From Curvularia sp. ZM96 (lineage: Eukaryota > Ascomycota > Dothideomycetes > Pleosporales > Pleosporaceae): DNA of 64,000 nucleotides. The notes below the pieces were generated by a model, which did no database searches, was not told the DNA's origin, and saw only the letters and a program-made list of their open reading frames with translations. Where the stretch lies: contig JAJGBQ010000004.1 of NCBI GenBank assembly GCA_022457065.1, forward strand, positions 3,596,001 through 3,660,000, written 5' to 3'. A program made the position numbers and the translations under genes. How positions within the stretch are numbered: position 1 is the stretch's first letter; the number at the start of each line of letters is the position of its first letter. Shown piece by piece: positions 32,613 through 44,687 of the stretch.

Positions 32613-34646
32613 GTGCAGATTGCTGGATGACGGACCAAATGTATTAAAATACTAGCGACTGTGTCAATATCACTGGGCAACATACGTCGAACCGTGAGAT
32701 GGATTGTCTGGGCACCCGTGCATCACGTGACGTGACATCCGGCTGAATATGGGCAATGCTGGTGTGATGGGCTAACGTATATTTAGTATTGGACACTGTC
32801 GAATTGGTTCAGGGTAAAGTGGCATGGCCAGCCTATACATGTTGCACAACGGGTGGGCTTGAGCATATTGGCTGTAGGTGCATCATCGGGGAGCCACTGT
32901 GGACGACTTGACCAGCCACCGTTTTGCGCCCTCAATGACCGCCATTGATCTGCATGCTTATGATGTAAAATATCCCGCGATAAGGGTCAGCACAGACGAA
33001 GTCGATGCCCCCCTTTGGCTGTGAGGAACGGTACTTTTTATCTGTACGCACAGTCAACCATGACGAGGCCTCGCACCAGAGAAGCAAGTCTGTTGGATAG
33101 GCGGCATGCAGGACGCGGAGAGCCTGGCGGGGCGTGGGCTTCGGCAACGGGATCGGAGGAGGGTTGCTTTTTGGATGCCGGGCAACGTGGGACTGGTGAG
33201 CTCAGCAGGGTGCACGGTAGACAAGAGGCTAGCCGCTGTCGTGAATTGTGTATTGTTGTTTTGGTCAACATGCGCCTACGACACGTACATACATGGACTG
33301 GATGCAAGCCAACCATGGGCGCTGACTCGATACACGGTATGCGGGAGTGCAGGCTATCCTGATCTACTGCATTACATGTGCATGTCCCAATGAGTGATAG
33401 CAAACCGCGGACCATGCGATAAGCCTGGCGCTGCACTGGGCGTTGTCTGGCTGTGGCCGGTTCCGTTTTCCGACCGCCGTGGCTAGTTCGGAAAGTCGGA
33501 GGAGCAGATGGGTCTGAGGGTCGAGGTTCCCGTGCCTCTTGTGCGACTAGTGGGTTATGGGGCGCCCAAGAAGTTTTTCAATCGAGAGGGTTTGGGCTAG
33601 CATGGGCAACAGAGATGTGATTGTGACTGCGACGACAGGGAGGCTGACGCAACAAGGCCGATGCACTGAAACAAGGCGATAAGTGGGTGGGGGCGACGGC
33701 CAATGTGTCAGGGCCAAGGAGATTGCGGTCGAGCCAAGGCAGAGATTGCAGTGTTCACTGTTCACGTCGCGAAAAAACAAGTTGGTTCGGCGGGTCCCAC
33801 TGGCTGTAAGGGGGGTGGGAGCGCACTGGCACGTCCACCACTGCGACCATGGCTATAGTGCTGGTGCTGCTATTCTGCTGCATGGGTGGGTATTGTATAT
33901 GTATGGACGGATGGAGCGGCGAGGCGGGAAGGGCGTCGCGGCGAAGGGGGCGGCTGTCAGGACGAATGACGCGGAAGCAGGCAGCGCATGGCCGGGCAGG
34001 GCAGCAGCCGGGGGCATGTATGTAGAGGGCGTATCGGGCTGCCAGTGTGTAGAGGGGCCAAGGCGAAGCTAGAGGCGAAGTCGTAACGCTCTTGGACGTG
34101 CGACTAGTAGAAACGGCGACGGCGCGTCAGTAGACGAATGGCAGATGACACGAGAAATGCACCCGTTTTTAATATAGAAGCCTCGCACTCGCTCCGACGC
34201 GATCTGCCCAGCATCCCTGCTAGCGCCAATCCACCCGCGCGCAGCACCGTCAAAGTAATGGCTCAACCTACCCCCAGTGCATACTGCACCAGCACCAGCA
34301 CCGCACCAGCACCGCACCCAGCTTGGACCACCATCGTCAAACCCAACCCACGCCCGTCGCTACGGTTCTCATCTCAACTCACCTCGACTCTCTTCCTCGG
34401 AGTCCTCTCCCTTCGTTTTACCCTTCCTCGCACATCCCCTGCCGTCTCAGCCTCGTCGTGACGTCGCTCGCGCAATTCATTGACCTTATTCGCACACAGC
34501 CTTGCCAACGGCCCGCCTGCCAGCAACCACGCCGCTGCCCACCGCGTCTCCCGCCATGAACCCATAGGTTCTTTAACCCGCACACCGAGTCCTGTCCAAG
34601 AAGGGCTGCCTAGCCACCTCTTCGTCCTGCCTCGTCTCCTCCCGCC
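32613..34646. other. Intergenic region with long 5' leader
   Basis: This 2.0 kb lies between ATP14 and the DUF1765 gene. The last 500 bp are C-rich and unlike the rest, as expected for a promoter and leader; a CACCAG/CACCGC-rich patch lies near 34285-34320. The rest carries chance ORFs on both strands with no domains. Confidence 0.45.
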
Positions 34647-37600
34647 ATGCCTATCGCTGTAGCATCGGCTCCTCGCAGCCACTACTCTCTCACAAACGCC
34701 TTCCGCGGCAGGAGCAGGGCCACCTCTGACGCCGTGCTCCCGCCTCCCAAAGAGCCGGAGCGTGCTCAACTCCCCAAAGCCGCCTCGTATACATACTTTC
34801 CTCAGGTGAAGGATTTGGACCAGGGTGCGCCCGTCGTCGAGCAAAAGCGTACCTCCGAAGATGATGCCGATCGTGCCAGAAGCGAGGAGAGGACCTCCGA
34901 GAGCAACTCTGATGGGTCTAGCCCCTCGTCAGAAGAGGCTCCGGAGCTGCCGGACGTGCAGATGCCCCAGCTGAGGCCGACTCCCGCTTCCCGTCGCTCC
35001 TCGAGGTTTCTCCCCTTCTCCAGCAGGAGCCGCGATCCGTCAGCGGAACCCAAGCCCGAACGGGGCCGCACCGAGAACGTCAAGAAGTCGGATTCTCCCT
35101 CGGGCTCGCCTTCGCGGTCTATGACCCTGCGGAGAAAGTCCTGGGTTCTCGGTCAGCAACAGCCGCGCGATTCGACACCGCCAGGAAAGGAGAAGAAACT
35201 CAAGAAGAAAACTCAGCCAGCCGCGGATTCGGCTAAGCAGAAGACGCAGACCGGTACTGAAAGCATTCCAGAAGAGTCTGAAGCAAGGGACATGGTGCAC
35301 GACGAAATCCCACCGGCTCCCTTGAGCAAGAAAAACAAGCGCCTCAGCGGCCTTTTCACCGCATCCCCCAGTACCTCGAACGTGCCCCCAGTGCCCGCAG
35401 TCCCCAAATCATTCTCGACAGAGCAGTTGCCCAGCTACCCCCAGCACCAGACACCAGTTAGCCCCACCCATGTGGTTCCTCCGCTGCCGTCTACGATTTC
35501 CGCAGAGAAGTTGAAAACGATCAAGACAGAGCCCCGCAAGAAAGACGAGCTATGGAACGCATTCAGGACCCTCGACGGGGATCTGCGCAAGTACGACTTT
35601 TTTTCTGCCTTAACCAGCACGTTCCAAGCTAACAAAACACAGGTTCCAGTCCAAATCCAGTTCGCTCAAGGCAAACGTTGTTCGCACCGCCCTCCTTCCA
35701 TTCCTCCGCCAACATGCCCAACACCCTTCGAACCAGAAGCTCCGGCCCGAAGATCTCGATCGCCGCGTGAACATCCTCAATGGTTGGTGGACTGGCCTTC
35801 TGGAACTCGTGGCAGGACGAAACAATCAATCCATTTCTGGCACCGATCGCCCCGTCATTCTAGAAGGTATCGCGGCAATCATGGAGAGGCCTGAGTGGAG
35901 ACTCTACCCATCTCCCTTCTGTGCCCTCGCAGAACGTGACGAGCCAATGTCTGCATCTACGACTAGCTCTGCTGCCTCCAGCTCGTCCGACTTTCTTGCA
36001 GAATCTGTTCACCACAACGTTCGTAACATCTTTACACAAAACCTGCAGTCGCAAATGGCTTTTGTTGTAGAGAAAATGTCTTTGCGCAATGCTGCAGCAA
36101 GCTTGGTCACTTTTTGTGGAAAGACGTGCGCATATGCTTTCTGCTTCTGTCCCGGGGTCGCCGACGTCCTGGTCCGTCTGTGGAACCCGTCTCTCGAAAT
36201 GATGCGGCGAGTAATGGAAGAGTCGGGCGTTTCAAAACTGGATCGATTGAACACTATATCCGAGCGAGTTGTAGCCTCTTTCCCGCCTACGCTTCAGTCG
36301 CTGAAGCTGCTCTCCCTAACCCGACTCATGCGCCAACTACACAAGCCTGCCCTGCCACCGCTTGCCATGGCCAACATCGACTGGTACGGACTCTGGACGA
36401 AGCGATGGTCCGGAGCTGAGAGCGACCTCTTCTACGTTTTTGTCAAGCATTTCCATGTCATTGCCAGCGAGTTTTTGCCCACTGAGCCCACGAACGCGGA
36501 ACGCATTTGCGTACCTGGACTGATTGTGGTGCACGCCCAGCTTCTGGTCAACTTGGACGCCACTATTAACAGAAATTCCGTACCACAGCAGCAGCAGCAG
36601 CAGCATGAAGATACGTCTTCGATGGCGTCACCCATCACCTTCGATGATGTCCTGGAACCTGACACTTCGGCCTCCAATCTGGCTATGCCACCAGCAAACG
36701 CTACCCGCATGATGCAGGAAAACCGAATCATAATGTTAATACGCGACTTTCTCTCCGAGCGAAACACTCAGCTTCACATTGCCAGGAGAATGTTTGCCGA
36801 GAGTTTTGCTCGTCTCCTACAGGCACAGGCACGCAAAATTTCCATCTACGATAACAATGCTTGTCATACCCTTTGCGACTTTCTCGAAGAGGCGCTCGTT
36901 ATACTGGTTCGATATGAGCAGCACGATGGTAATCATACGGTCATGGATTGGCCGTTTTGGCTGGCGGCGTTCAAAGCAATGGCTGCTAGTCACAACACTG
37001 CTACGGAGATCAAGCTTTATGCTTTTCTCTACAGTAGTTGGCCCACTCTGGTCGTGGACGACCGACGCAAAGAAGGGCTGTGCCTAGACTTTCTGTTGGA
37101 ACCTGAATTCTTCGAAAGCCGATTCAACCACTGGTGCCCCATGGTACGCGCCTACTTCATGCGGTTGATCTGCTGGCGAGTGGCTCGTTTCGACGGCATT
37201 GAGACCGATGCGGAAGTGTGAGTACAGGCCGATAATCAATCATTACAGTATTCACTGACAGACATACAGAACAATTAAACGCGCTTTGAGTGACCGTCTC
37301 CGCTCAATCTGGTCTCACTATCTCTGGCTGCAAGAAGAAGCTGAACGCAAGCAAATCGTTTTTCCGTCGACACAGGCTTGCAACCCTGCACCAGGCCGAC
37401 GTTTCCTCATCATACGTAATGATAATCCTATTGTGACCAACAGCGGTCCTTTTCTCTCATTTGACGGTGTAGTTCAAAACACCAGCCAACGAAAGCTATC
37501 TCTGCCGGCTCCTCTCATTCCGGAAGCCGATCTCCGACCTTCACCTTCCCTGTCAACAGACTCGAGCGATTCCCCCGACGAGGATTCCGGCAAAGGCAGA

Positions 37601-38113
37601 TGGAACATTCTGCGTAGCCTTATGGGAGGAAGCTCGAAGCAGAGTTCTAAATCGAAGAGTCCAGGACCTGCCGCTAAAGACAAGGAAAATGCCAGCAAAA
37701 CGTCAAATGAAACCTCTCCTGCTAAATCGACTCCCGAAACGCCAGCGCCAGCACCAGTACCAGCGCCGGCACCGATCACCCATCGAACCTACCATTTCCG
37801 CTTCTCTCTTGAATGGGTTGATAAGCGTTTTGGCACATACCAGCATATGCGACTACAGCCCCCGCGACTCCCAGCTCCAGCACAGATCCTCCTGCAGCAG
37901 AAGGGTATCAACATCGAACCTGTTCTCAGCAAGCAGCCGACAGGGGCTGCCGCGACCTCAAGCACCTATGCTGGACGTGCTCTCGCAGAATGGACCTTTA
38001 TCAGCCACGAGTGCCAGAATTTCTTCGATAGGAGGAAGAATGAAGGCGTGCCGTCTAACAGACAGGTGGAGACGCCCACGTTGAACGTGGAGGCTTTCAG
38101 GCGGCCTGGCTAA
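34647..38113 (+). CDS. DUF1765 domain protein, 1,120 residues
   Basis: Exons 34647-35590, 35643-37217 and 37270-38113 with two 52-nt introns, both phase 2. Residues 1 to about 310 are Ser/Pro/Lys-rich and disordered. Exon 2 carries the folded core: LDRRVNILNGWWTGLLELVA, the central MMQENRIIMLIRDFLSERN, and the very characteristic ARRMFAESFARLLQAQARKI with CHTLCDFLEEALVIL. This is the DUF1765 family, found across fungi and linked by fold predictions to large membrane-trafficking or cell-polarity proteins, but without an established function. Exon 3 adds a Ser- and Pro-rich linker (a PAPAPVPAPAP run) and a final domain with TYHFRFSLEWVDKRFGTYQH. A short poly-Gln tract is coded at 36587-36606. 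The family call is confident, the role unknown. Confidence 0.85.
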
Positions 38114-39632
38114 GCCACCAAAAGACGTTTGGTTTACAGCACCAAACAACTCATACCTGTACATTTTCCCCAACGGGCATGCCAAAGTTTCTCTCACGAT
38201 CCTTGTCGGCAGGCTCGACATGCTCTTTCACTCTCTTCCATGTAGCACACTTTTATTTCCCCCGCAGCTTGACGAATTTTGCATATGGAGAACGCTCAGC
38301 GCGAGCGCTCCCCATCCTCCTTAGCGGTGTCATTTACCATGTTGGACAAACTTTTTGAACTTTTTTGGTGCTTTTGTTTAGACATTTGGCATGCATGGCA
38401 GCGCGCTTTCTTGCATTGCCCCCTCGCTCCCACCCCACCCGACCAACACATCATTGTTTAGCCTTCTTCTTTCTTCACTTTTTTTCGATTAGTCGATCTC
38501 TATCTTTCTATCTTTGGGGTTCACTTGGCGTGCGGTTGTTTACGTATACATATATGCATTGTTTATCAAGTTGGCCAAAGGGGGCAGGCGCGCGGGATTG
38601 GGTAGGATGCGTAGCTCCCTTATGGGCGATCATCAAAAAAGATAGAAGTATGAAATCCGACATTTGTGGTTTTTCCTTGTCTCTTTTCTTCAGCTTCTGA
38701 TTGGGGAAAACTAATGATAGGGAAGGATTTGGACTGCTATGTCTCTCAGGCTTGGGTAAATTGAAAATGTTGGTTTACGTATGACAGGTTGTTCAGAAGG
38801 ACTGTTTCTCTTGGTCTTGTTGTTGTATGGAGGGTAATTAGTGAGCGGTTTAGAAAAGTTTAATGTTGTGTCTTGATGGCTTGTTATGGCTAGGGGAGAG
38901 TTAGGCTTTATTTCGGCTAGGGAGCTCTGGGTGAAACGGTGGGGATGTTTAATGTTAATGGTATGTCGTAAGTAATAGGATCACGATTGCTTTTCCTTGA
39001 TACATCGAAACTCATCGAGGACTGTGATGATATACTATGCTCTTTGTAGTGGCAGAGATCAAGCAGTGTCAAGTATGCCTCGGATTGACTCTTGCCGGCT
39101 CAGGATTAGCTTGACCGCACGGGGAGGTCTTTTCAGAGGCGAGAAGGCTTAGAATGAGCCCGAGTTCACGAAACTTGATACTGGAGACTCTGAGAGAAGC
39201 ATGAAAGTCCCGCCCGATGGATGGATATGCGCTGCTTATTTGCACTATTGCGAGTTTTCAGAAAGGAGAGAGCGGAGTAAGGTCTGATCTGCTCTCACAG
39301 CAGAAAAGAAGTGGCTAGACAAGGCCAACGATGTGCATTTTCCACACCGCCGTACATTGAGTCTTTGTGATTGTATTTCTAGATGTTGCCATGTCGCTTT
39401 CGGATCGCAATGTGCATCTTTTGGCCTGGGAGATGTAGCTCTGGTTCTAATTCCTCACACAGAGCATTGGAGGCGGCTTAGTAGTACCCCTTTAGAAAAG
39501 TGCTGAGTTCAGGTGTGTGGTGTCCGACGTCGGACGTTGTTTGCGTTCAAGCGTAGCTGGCGAGGCCACACGTGGACTTGACGGCGGTCGAGCAAACGCG
39601 CTGTGCAAGTAAAGGACAAACACTCCCTCTAC

Positions 39633-39640
39633 TATAAATA
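39633..39640 (+). promoter_or_regulatory. TATA-like sequence without a downstream gene
   Basis: ctacTATAAATAccg looks like a fungal TATA box. It lies just outside the left arm of the foldback element. No coding frame follows it, so it may be chance, a non-coding transcript promoter, or a promoter whose gene is lost. Confidence 0.3.
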
Positions 39641-39662
39641 CCGCAACATTAGGCATCTCACC

Positions 39663-39907
39663 ATCAACCAATCAATCCAACTCTCTCCTCTCCACGGTAG
39701 GGTGGCCTCCTGGCCACAAGACACTGGGTGCCGAAAAAAAGACATCCATTGAGACTTGCTAATGGTATCTAGGGAACTGATAACCTATTAGAGACTGCTA
39801 ATGAGTTGTAGGATATCCATAGCCCAGTGCCTGTCACAGGAGCTAGGAGGTCACTGGGTTCGAATACCGCCGTTGGAGCGGAGAGAGAATTGGATTGATT
39901 GGTTGAT
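39663..39907. mobile_element. Foldback (MITE-like) element with long inverted arms
   Basis: The outer 18 bases match perfectly: ATCAACCAATCAATCCAA at 39663-39680 and its reverse complement at 39890-39907. The arms then continue with small gaps and mismatches (shared blocks CTCTCTCC, CTCC, ACGG, CCTCCT and CACTGGG) to about 39730 on the left and 39820 on the right. The whole unit is 245 bp, without an ORF. The right arm contains a tRNA-like B-box match (GGTTCGAATACC at 39857-39868). I find no certain target-site duplication. A non-autonomous DNA transposon remnant is most likely; a tRNA-derived element is the alternative. Confidence 0.6.
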
Positions 39908-41744
39908 ACGGTCAGTGGGTAATACACAGAATTAGGAGGAGAATAGGGAATGGTATATAATAAATAAAATAAAAAAAGATATTTTTTTATTAATTACTCT
40001 ACTTTCTTTTTAAGGTAATGCCCTAAAATTTAAAGACATACAAGCTTGCATATTGTCTATTTTAACAGCACTCTCAAGCTATCACGCCTGGACTAAAGCT
40101 CTGTGATGTCACGACTGTGGCAACTTAAGTACACCTTCGTAGCACTCGCATGTGAAGTATAAGTAATACATATTAGAGAAACCTTTTTTGCTATTATCGG
40201 TAAGAACCTGCTACACTATATATCAAAGATCTTGCGCAGTAAGCTGCACAAGAAGCAGAGGTGTAATCTAGGTTTTCCTTTTACACTTGTGCGGACATGT
40301 TCTCAGCATAAAGGTAGAGATACCATGGCATTCTACGCTGACAAGAAATAGAGACAAATCAGACTGAGATAACGTGCTTATGGACAAGGGTTAAGGATGG
40401 CAGTAGTACGAGACCTTGTAGCCTAGTGTTGGAGAGACGCGACATCCAGGCCATAGAAAAAGACGACCATGCAGCAGGCTACGCTACAAGTCGATGCCTT
40501 CATTCATGCATACTGCCCGCTACTATAAAGACTGTATGGCAGATACTGATAGCTGGTTCAGATAAGAGTCTATGCTTCCCGCGCTGACAGTCATCCCCTG
40601 CGACGTTGTTTCTTAAACGACCCCAAAATCACGTCAACAACCAAAAAGAGGTACACGCACCGGGCCAATACGGAGCGGCTGCAACAAAGTTCAGGAACAG
40701 CAAATAGTTTGCTTACAGTCTGACAGCGTACTATACCATAAACAGCTCTCGTTCCTCGGCCACAAGGCTTACGAGAGCGACCTGCATCCTAAATTGAACG
40801 AGCATTCAAAACAAACTACATGCCCAGCCTCACAATCTCGCAATACATCGACATATAGTACCAAGAATCCCATTTGTTTCAAAACAAGGAAGACGCCAAT
40901 AAGAAAAAGAAGCAAACATATGTAAGATGTCAAGCCTCGGTATGCCTGCCAGCATGCTTCTCGGGCGGAGATGCCCCGCCGCACGCTAGCACAAAGCGGG
41001 GGGCACAGAACGGGTAATGCAATCTGCAATCTCTCCGCAATGCTAGGTACCCGCCTATTATTCCAATGCCACCAACCAATCGAGTCGACTCTCCAGCAGC
41101 GTAGGAAAGCGAATGCCAGGATGAAAAATAGTTACCGCTGACGCTGATACCCAGGAGAAAGGGAAGAATACAGGTTGCCAGGCATTGCGCAATCCCAGGT
41201 CTTAGGTAGTCACTTATGTATCTCCGGGATAATCTGTTCATCGCTCACCTAGCTATATCGTCTGTGCAACCGGAGAATTTCGCGTCATACACACATACCC
41301 ACCCTGCTTCCCGCTCTGCCTCCCCCATGTTAGCGGTGGAAATCTAGATTGGGGGCACATACTAGTAAATGACACCTGAAACGCACCATTCAAAACATGG
41401 CCCTAAGCCCTATGTAGGCATGGATGTCACCAGAGGCGGTTGGTGGTTAATATATACAAGAAACACTCGGTTATTCAACACGGACGGAGAAACCCCTTGG
41501 CTCTCTCTCTCTCTTTTTTGGCCCGCTGCGTTCCCCCGTTTCGTTTCATATGCGGGCTTAGATTTAATTAGCTGGGAAAACGTGCGGAGAAAAGATTACA
41601 GTATATAGTAGGTACTGTTGTCCGTGAGTTTTCTCGGGGGTATTTTCGTCTTACTTCAGTCCTGGTCTTTCGCTTTTCCCCCTTGATCTGAATCTGTATT
41701 TTGTACGTTTCGAGTTCCCGGAAACAAAAAGCGTCGCCGTGACT

Positions 41745-42644
41745 ATGTACTCTTCCACTGTTGTTTCTGTGCTCGCTCTTGCTGCGACCGCTGTCGGCGC
41801 ACCCAGCAGCAATGTCGAGAAGCGCGCGCCGACTGTTTACTTCGCGGGAGACTCTACCATGGCAAATGGAAACGCCCAAATTACTGGTACGCAAGCCCCC
41901 CTCCCAGTCTCCAAAAAGTGAACCAAAAAGATATCAGTCACATAAACTCCAAATGAAAACCCTCCTAACTCATCTCCCAAAACAGGCTGGGGCAAATACA
42001 TCCAATACTCCCTCTCCGTCCCCGCCGTAAACAAAGCCATCGGCGGCCGCAGCTCGCGCTCCTACACCGTCGAAGGCCGCTTCGACGAAATCGCCAACCT
42101 TGTCAAAGCCAACGACATTGTCGTCATTGAATTCGGTCACAACGACGGCGGCTCCCTGCGCGAAGATAACGGACGCTCCGTATGCCCTGGCACAGGCGAC
42201 GAAATCTGTCAGTCTACCTACAACGGACAAAAGGTGCAAGTGCGAACGTACAACTGGTACTTGACACAAGCCGGCAAGAAGTTCATCGCAAAGGGAGCCA
42301 AAGTGATTATGAGTTCGCAGACGCCGAATAACCCCTGGGAGTCCGGCAGCTTTCAGTATGGCGATGGGGGCAGGTTTGTAGGGTATGCGAGGGATGTGGC
42401 CAAGGCGCTGGGCAGTAATGCCATGTTTGTGGACCATGGAGCGTATCTGGCGAACATGTACAAGTCGCTGGGCAAGTCGGGAACAGATGCGTTGTTTGTG
42501 TCGGGAGACCATACGCATACGAATGCAAAGGGCGCGGATGTTGCGGCCAAGGCGTTTGTGAAGGGTCTGCAGTGTGGTGGCGGAGGCTTCTTGAAGGGTT
42601 CCATCAAGAATGCTACTGCGACGATTCCTGGGAGCTGTTTGTAG
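41745..42644 (+). CDS. Secreted rhamnogalacturonan acetylesterase, CE12 SGNH hydrolase
   Basis: Exons 41745-41886 and 41986-42644 (99-nt phase-1 intron) give 266 residues. A signal peptide covers about 1-19 (MYSSTVVSVLALAATAVGA), followed by a Lys-Arg pair suited to Kex2 processing (NVEKR). SGNH block I is VYFAGDSTMA with Ser37 as nucleophile, block III is VVIEFGHNDGGS, and block V carries the catalytic Asp and His in SGDHTHTNAKGADVAAKAF. The intron falls just after block I, before WGKYIQYSL. The enzyme removes acetyl groups from the rhamnogalacturonan I backbone and so helps pectin lyases. It shares a substrate, though not a neighbourhood, with the PL3 lyase at 13 kb. Confidence 0.93.
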
Positions 42645-43552
42645 ACGCGGGAACGAGTGACGAGGAGGGAGAGGAGGCGTGGTTTTCAATGTATATATGA
42701 ATATAAATTTATGACTCCTCGTCTTGGGCGAATGCAGCTTTGGTCTTTTGTTATTCCTGAAAACGTTGAGTGGATTGAACTGTTTGAATCGGTGTATTCT
42801 ACAAGTTGAAATGGTAACATGGTCGTGAATTTCCACAAATACACCGTAGAATCTTGCAATAGCCAGGCTTTCGCTAGAGGTCGAGAGAAAGTAGTCGGCA
42901 TTCCTCATTGGCTCATTCTGGTCTGACTAACGGGACAGTGATACGATCGGCCTGTTTCTCCGAATATATTTTATCCGACCAAGTCAAAACAATGATGAGA
43001 AAGAAATATGCTGACGTTGTCTCCTCATCTGCTTAGTCGTTTTGTCCTCTTAGAAACAAACACTAACGCATCATGGCAAAGATATGACACCATCTCATAG
43101 CCAATACGGACCATGACACATCTCGACTTGACCAGTGCAACATGTGAAACACTGTAGAACGTTTGCTTGGCGATTGTTTTTGTCCTAAAAGACATGTCAC
43201 AGGAAAACACAACATGAAAAGGGAGCAGCCCGAACGGCAGCCCACAAAGAAGTGCACCTGGAATTTGCCCTTCAAAGTCACCAAAGACCTGGGCAAATGA
43301 AGAAAACGGCGAAATCTACTGCACAGCACATGACGTGCTCTAGTATGACAGTATGGTCAGAGAGAAAGCAAAGGTAACAAGTACAGTACTACACCAGACT
43401 CCATGCGCCAGTCGTGTCACACCGCTGGCCCGAGCGTAGACAAGCTTCGTGGCCTATGCATTATATCATAAGAAGATAAGAGAAAAAGAAGACGAGGTGA
43501 TGAGCAGGCTACGACAGTGATCAAGGACAAGACGTATCCGATCTTGTGTGGT
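42645..43552. other. Convergent intergenic region
   Basis: These 0.9 kb separate the 3' ends of the esterase gene and the KapC gene. No credible ORF, repeat or RNA gene is seen. Confidence 0.5.
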
Positions 43553-43909
43553 CTATGCAGTCTGCTTGTCTGGGTGGTGAAGCTCATTGACGAACACATC
43601 ATAGTCGGTAGATGCACCTGAGCCTACTATGCTGGTAAGCCGTGGATCGGAGTGACTGCGCTCTCAATAAGCAATTGAGCTGGGGCACATGGAGGGGAAA
43701 AGGGTAGCGGATGGTGCTGACCTTGAGGAGATTCATCGACCTTCTGGCGCTTCTCTGTGTAGTCGTATGCACTGTCGACGTTGGCGTGCTTGGTACCGGC
43801 TGTGCTGTGTTGCGCCGCGGCAGCTGCTTGGGCAGCCATTTGCAGCTCACCAATTTGGCGTTCTGACAAGCCTCCATTGCTGCTGTGCGTGTTGTTCTGG
43901 ACTGGCGCT

Positions 43910-43941
<32 letters not shown>

Positions 43942-44687
43942 CTGCTGCTGCTCGGGTTGCTGTGGTGGCGCTTGTTGTGACTGTGGCTGCGGGTGCATGT
44001 TGGGTTGCTCGGCATGTGGTCGATTGAGATCTACACCGGCTGGTGCAGGGGGTATCTCGCCTTGGGTCTCGAGTAGCCGGGATTGGAGGTTGATGATGTA
44101 GTCGCGCAATTGGTAATTCTCGGTCTGCAGCGTCTTGTACAGCTCACACAGCTGCTCAAACTCCTTGACCTGGTCCTTGAGTTGCTTGATGTACTCTTCC
44201 TTGCGCTGGCGGAATGCGCGCTGGTCAAAGTTAGCATGGCGCAACACACGGTAGGGCTATGGACTTGGACGTGCCTGGGCGGCGCGATTCTGGGCAGCGC
44301 GCTTCGACGTGGACAGCTCTCTCCGTCCCTTGGAGCGACCCTCGCTCGTGTTGCCGTCGTCGGGGCCGCCGGCGCTCATGTCGTACGAGGTGGGACCGCC
44401 AATAGCCGGGTCAATGGCGTGTGGCTGGCCGGAAGGGTGAGGGTGCTGGGCGTGTGTTGGATGCTGTGGTAGAGGCTGGACGCTGGGCTGGCCAGCGCCA
44501 GCAGCGAGCAAGTGTTCTCTTAAGCCTTTGGGTGGTGACGGCGGGTTAGTCATCAGTACGAGAGCCGGGATGCGGGGAGGCACTAACTCATCTCGATGGT
44601 CGGCTTCGACTGCTCCTAGTCGGGGAGTCAGCAGGGCAAAAGCCTGAAACCGTCAGCACGGCTTACCTGAGCGGCCGATGTCTGCAT
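43553..44687 (-). CDS. kapC: bZIP transcription factor, AP-1-like KapC
   Basis: Five exons on the minus strand: 44687-44667, 44615-44588, 44525-44275, 44220-43722 and 43617-43553, giving 287 residues. The first two exons are tiny (MQTSAAQ and EQSKPTIEM). The basic region is SKRAAQNRAAQ then RAFRQRKEEYIKQLKDQ, with the fungal AP-1 signature N-x-x-A-Q-x-x-F-R; a leucine zipper follows (about 114-140). The intron 44274-44221 interrupts the basic region and starts with GC. A 14-residue poly-Gln tract lies at 43908-43949. The last exon encodes ASTDYDVFVNELHHPDKQTA; without it the frame would end at 43627 with an unrelated tail, so the 104-nt last intron is likely though its branch site is weak. 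KapC-type factors regulate stress and growth genes. Confidence 0.85.
43908..43949 (-). repeat. CAG/CAA tract coding for 14 glutamines in KapC
   Basis: Fourteen consecutive Gln codons, mixed CAG and CAA, lie between PPQQPE and APVQN in the protein. Such tracts vary in length between strains. Confidence 0.85.
44221..44274 (-). other. GC-AG intron inside the KapC basic region
   Basis: This 54-nt intron starts GCACGT after CAG and ends TTGACCAG, with GCTAAC as branch site. It is phase 0. Only this join restores the N-R-A-A-Q-R-A-F-R DNA-binding motif; the one nearby GT donor breaks the frame. Confidence 0.85.

Larger units (their letters stand above)
38114..41744. other. Gene-poor 3.6-kb region
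   Basis: No credible coding frame exists here. 38114-38700 is T-rich and is probably the 3' untranslated region of the DUF1765 gene. 39950-40020 is a strongly AT-rich tract (runs such as aaataaaataaaaaaagata). A foldback element at 39663-39907 and a TATA-like box at 39633 are listed separately. 40600-41250 has two overlapping minus-strand ORFs (86 and 103 codons) without features. The end of the region is the promoter of the esterase gene. Confidence 0.5.

Noticed and set aside
39820..39890. A possible tRNA gene (A-box-like TAGCCCAGTGCC and B-box-like GGTTCGAATACC)
   Set aside because: The acceptor, D and anticodon stems cannot be formed, and the sequence is the right arm of a foldback element.
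40769..41241. Two overlapping minus-strand ORFs with hydrophobic stretches
   Set aside because: They are in different frames, have no supporting introns or motifs, and lie in gene-poor DNA.
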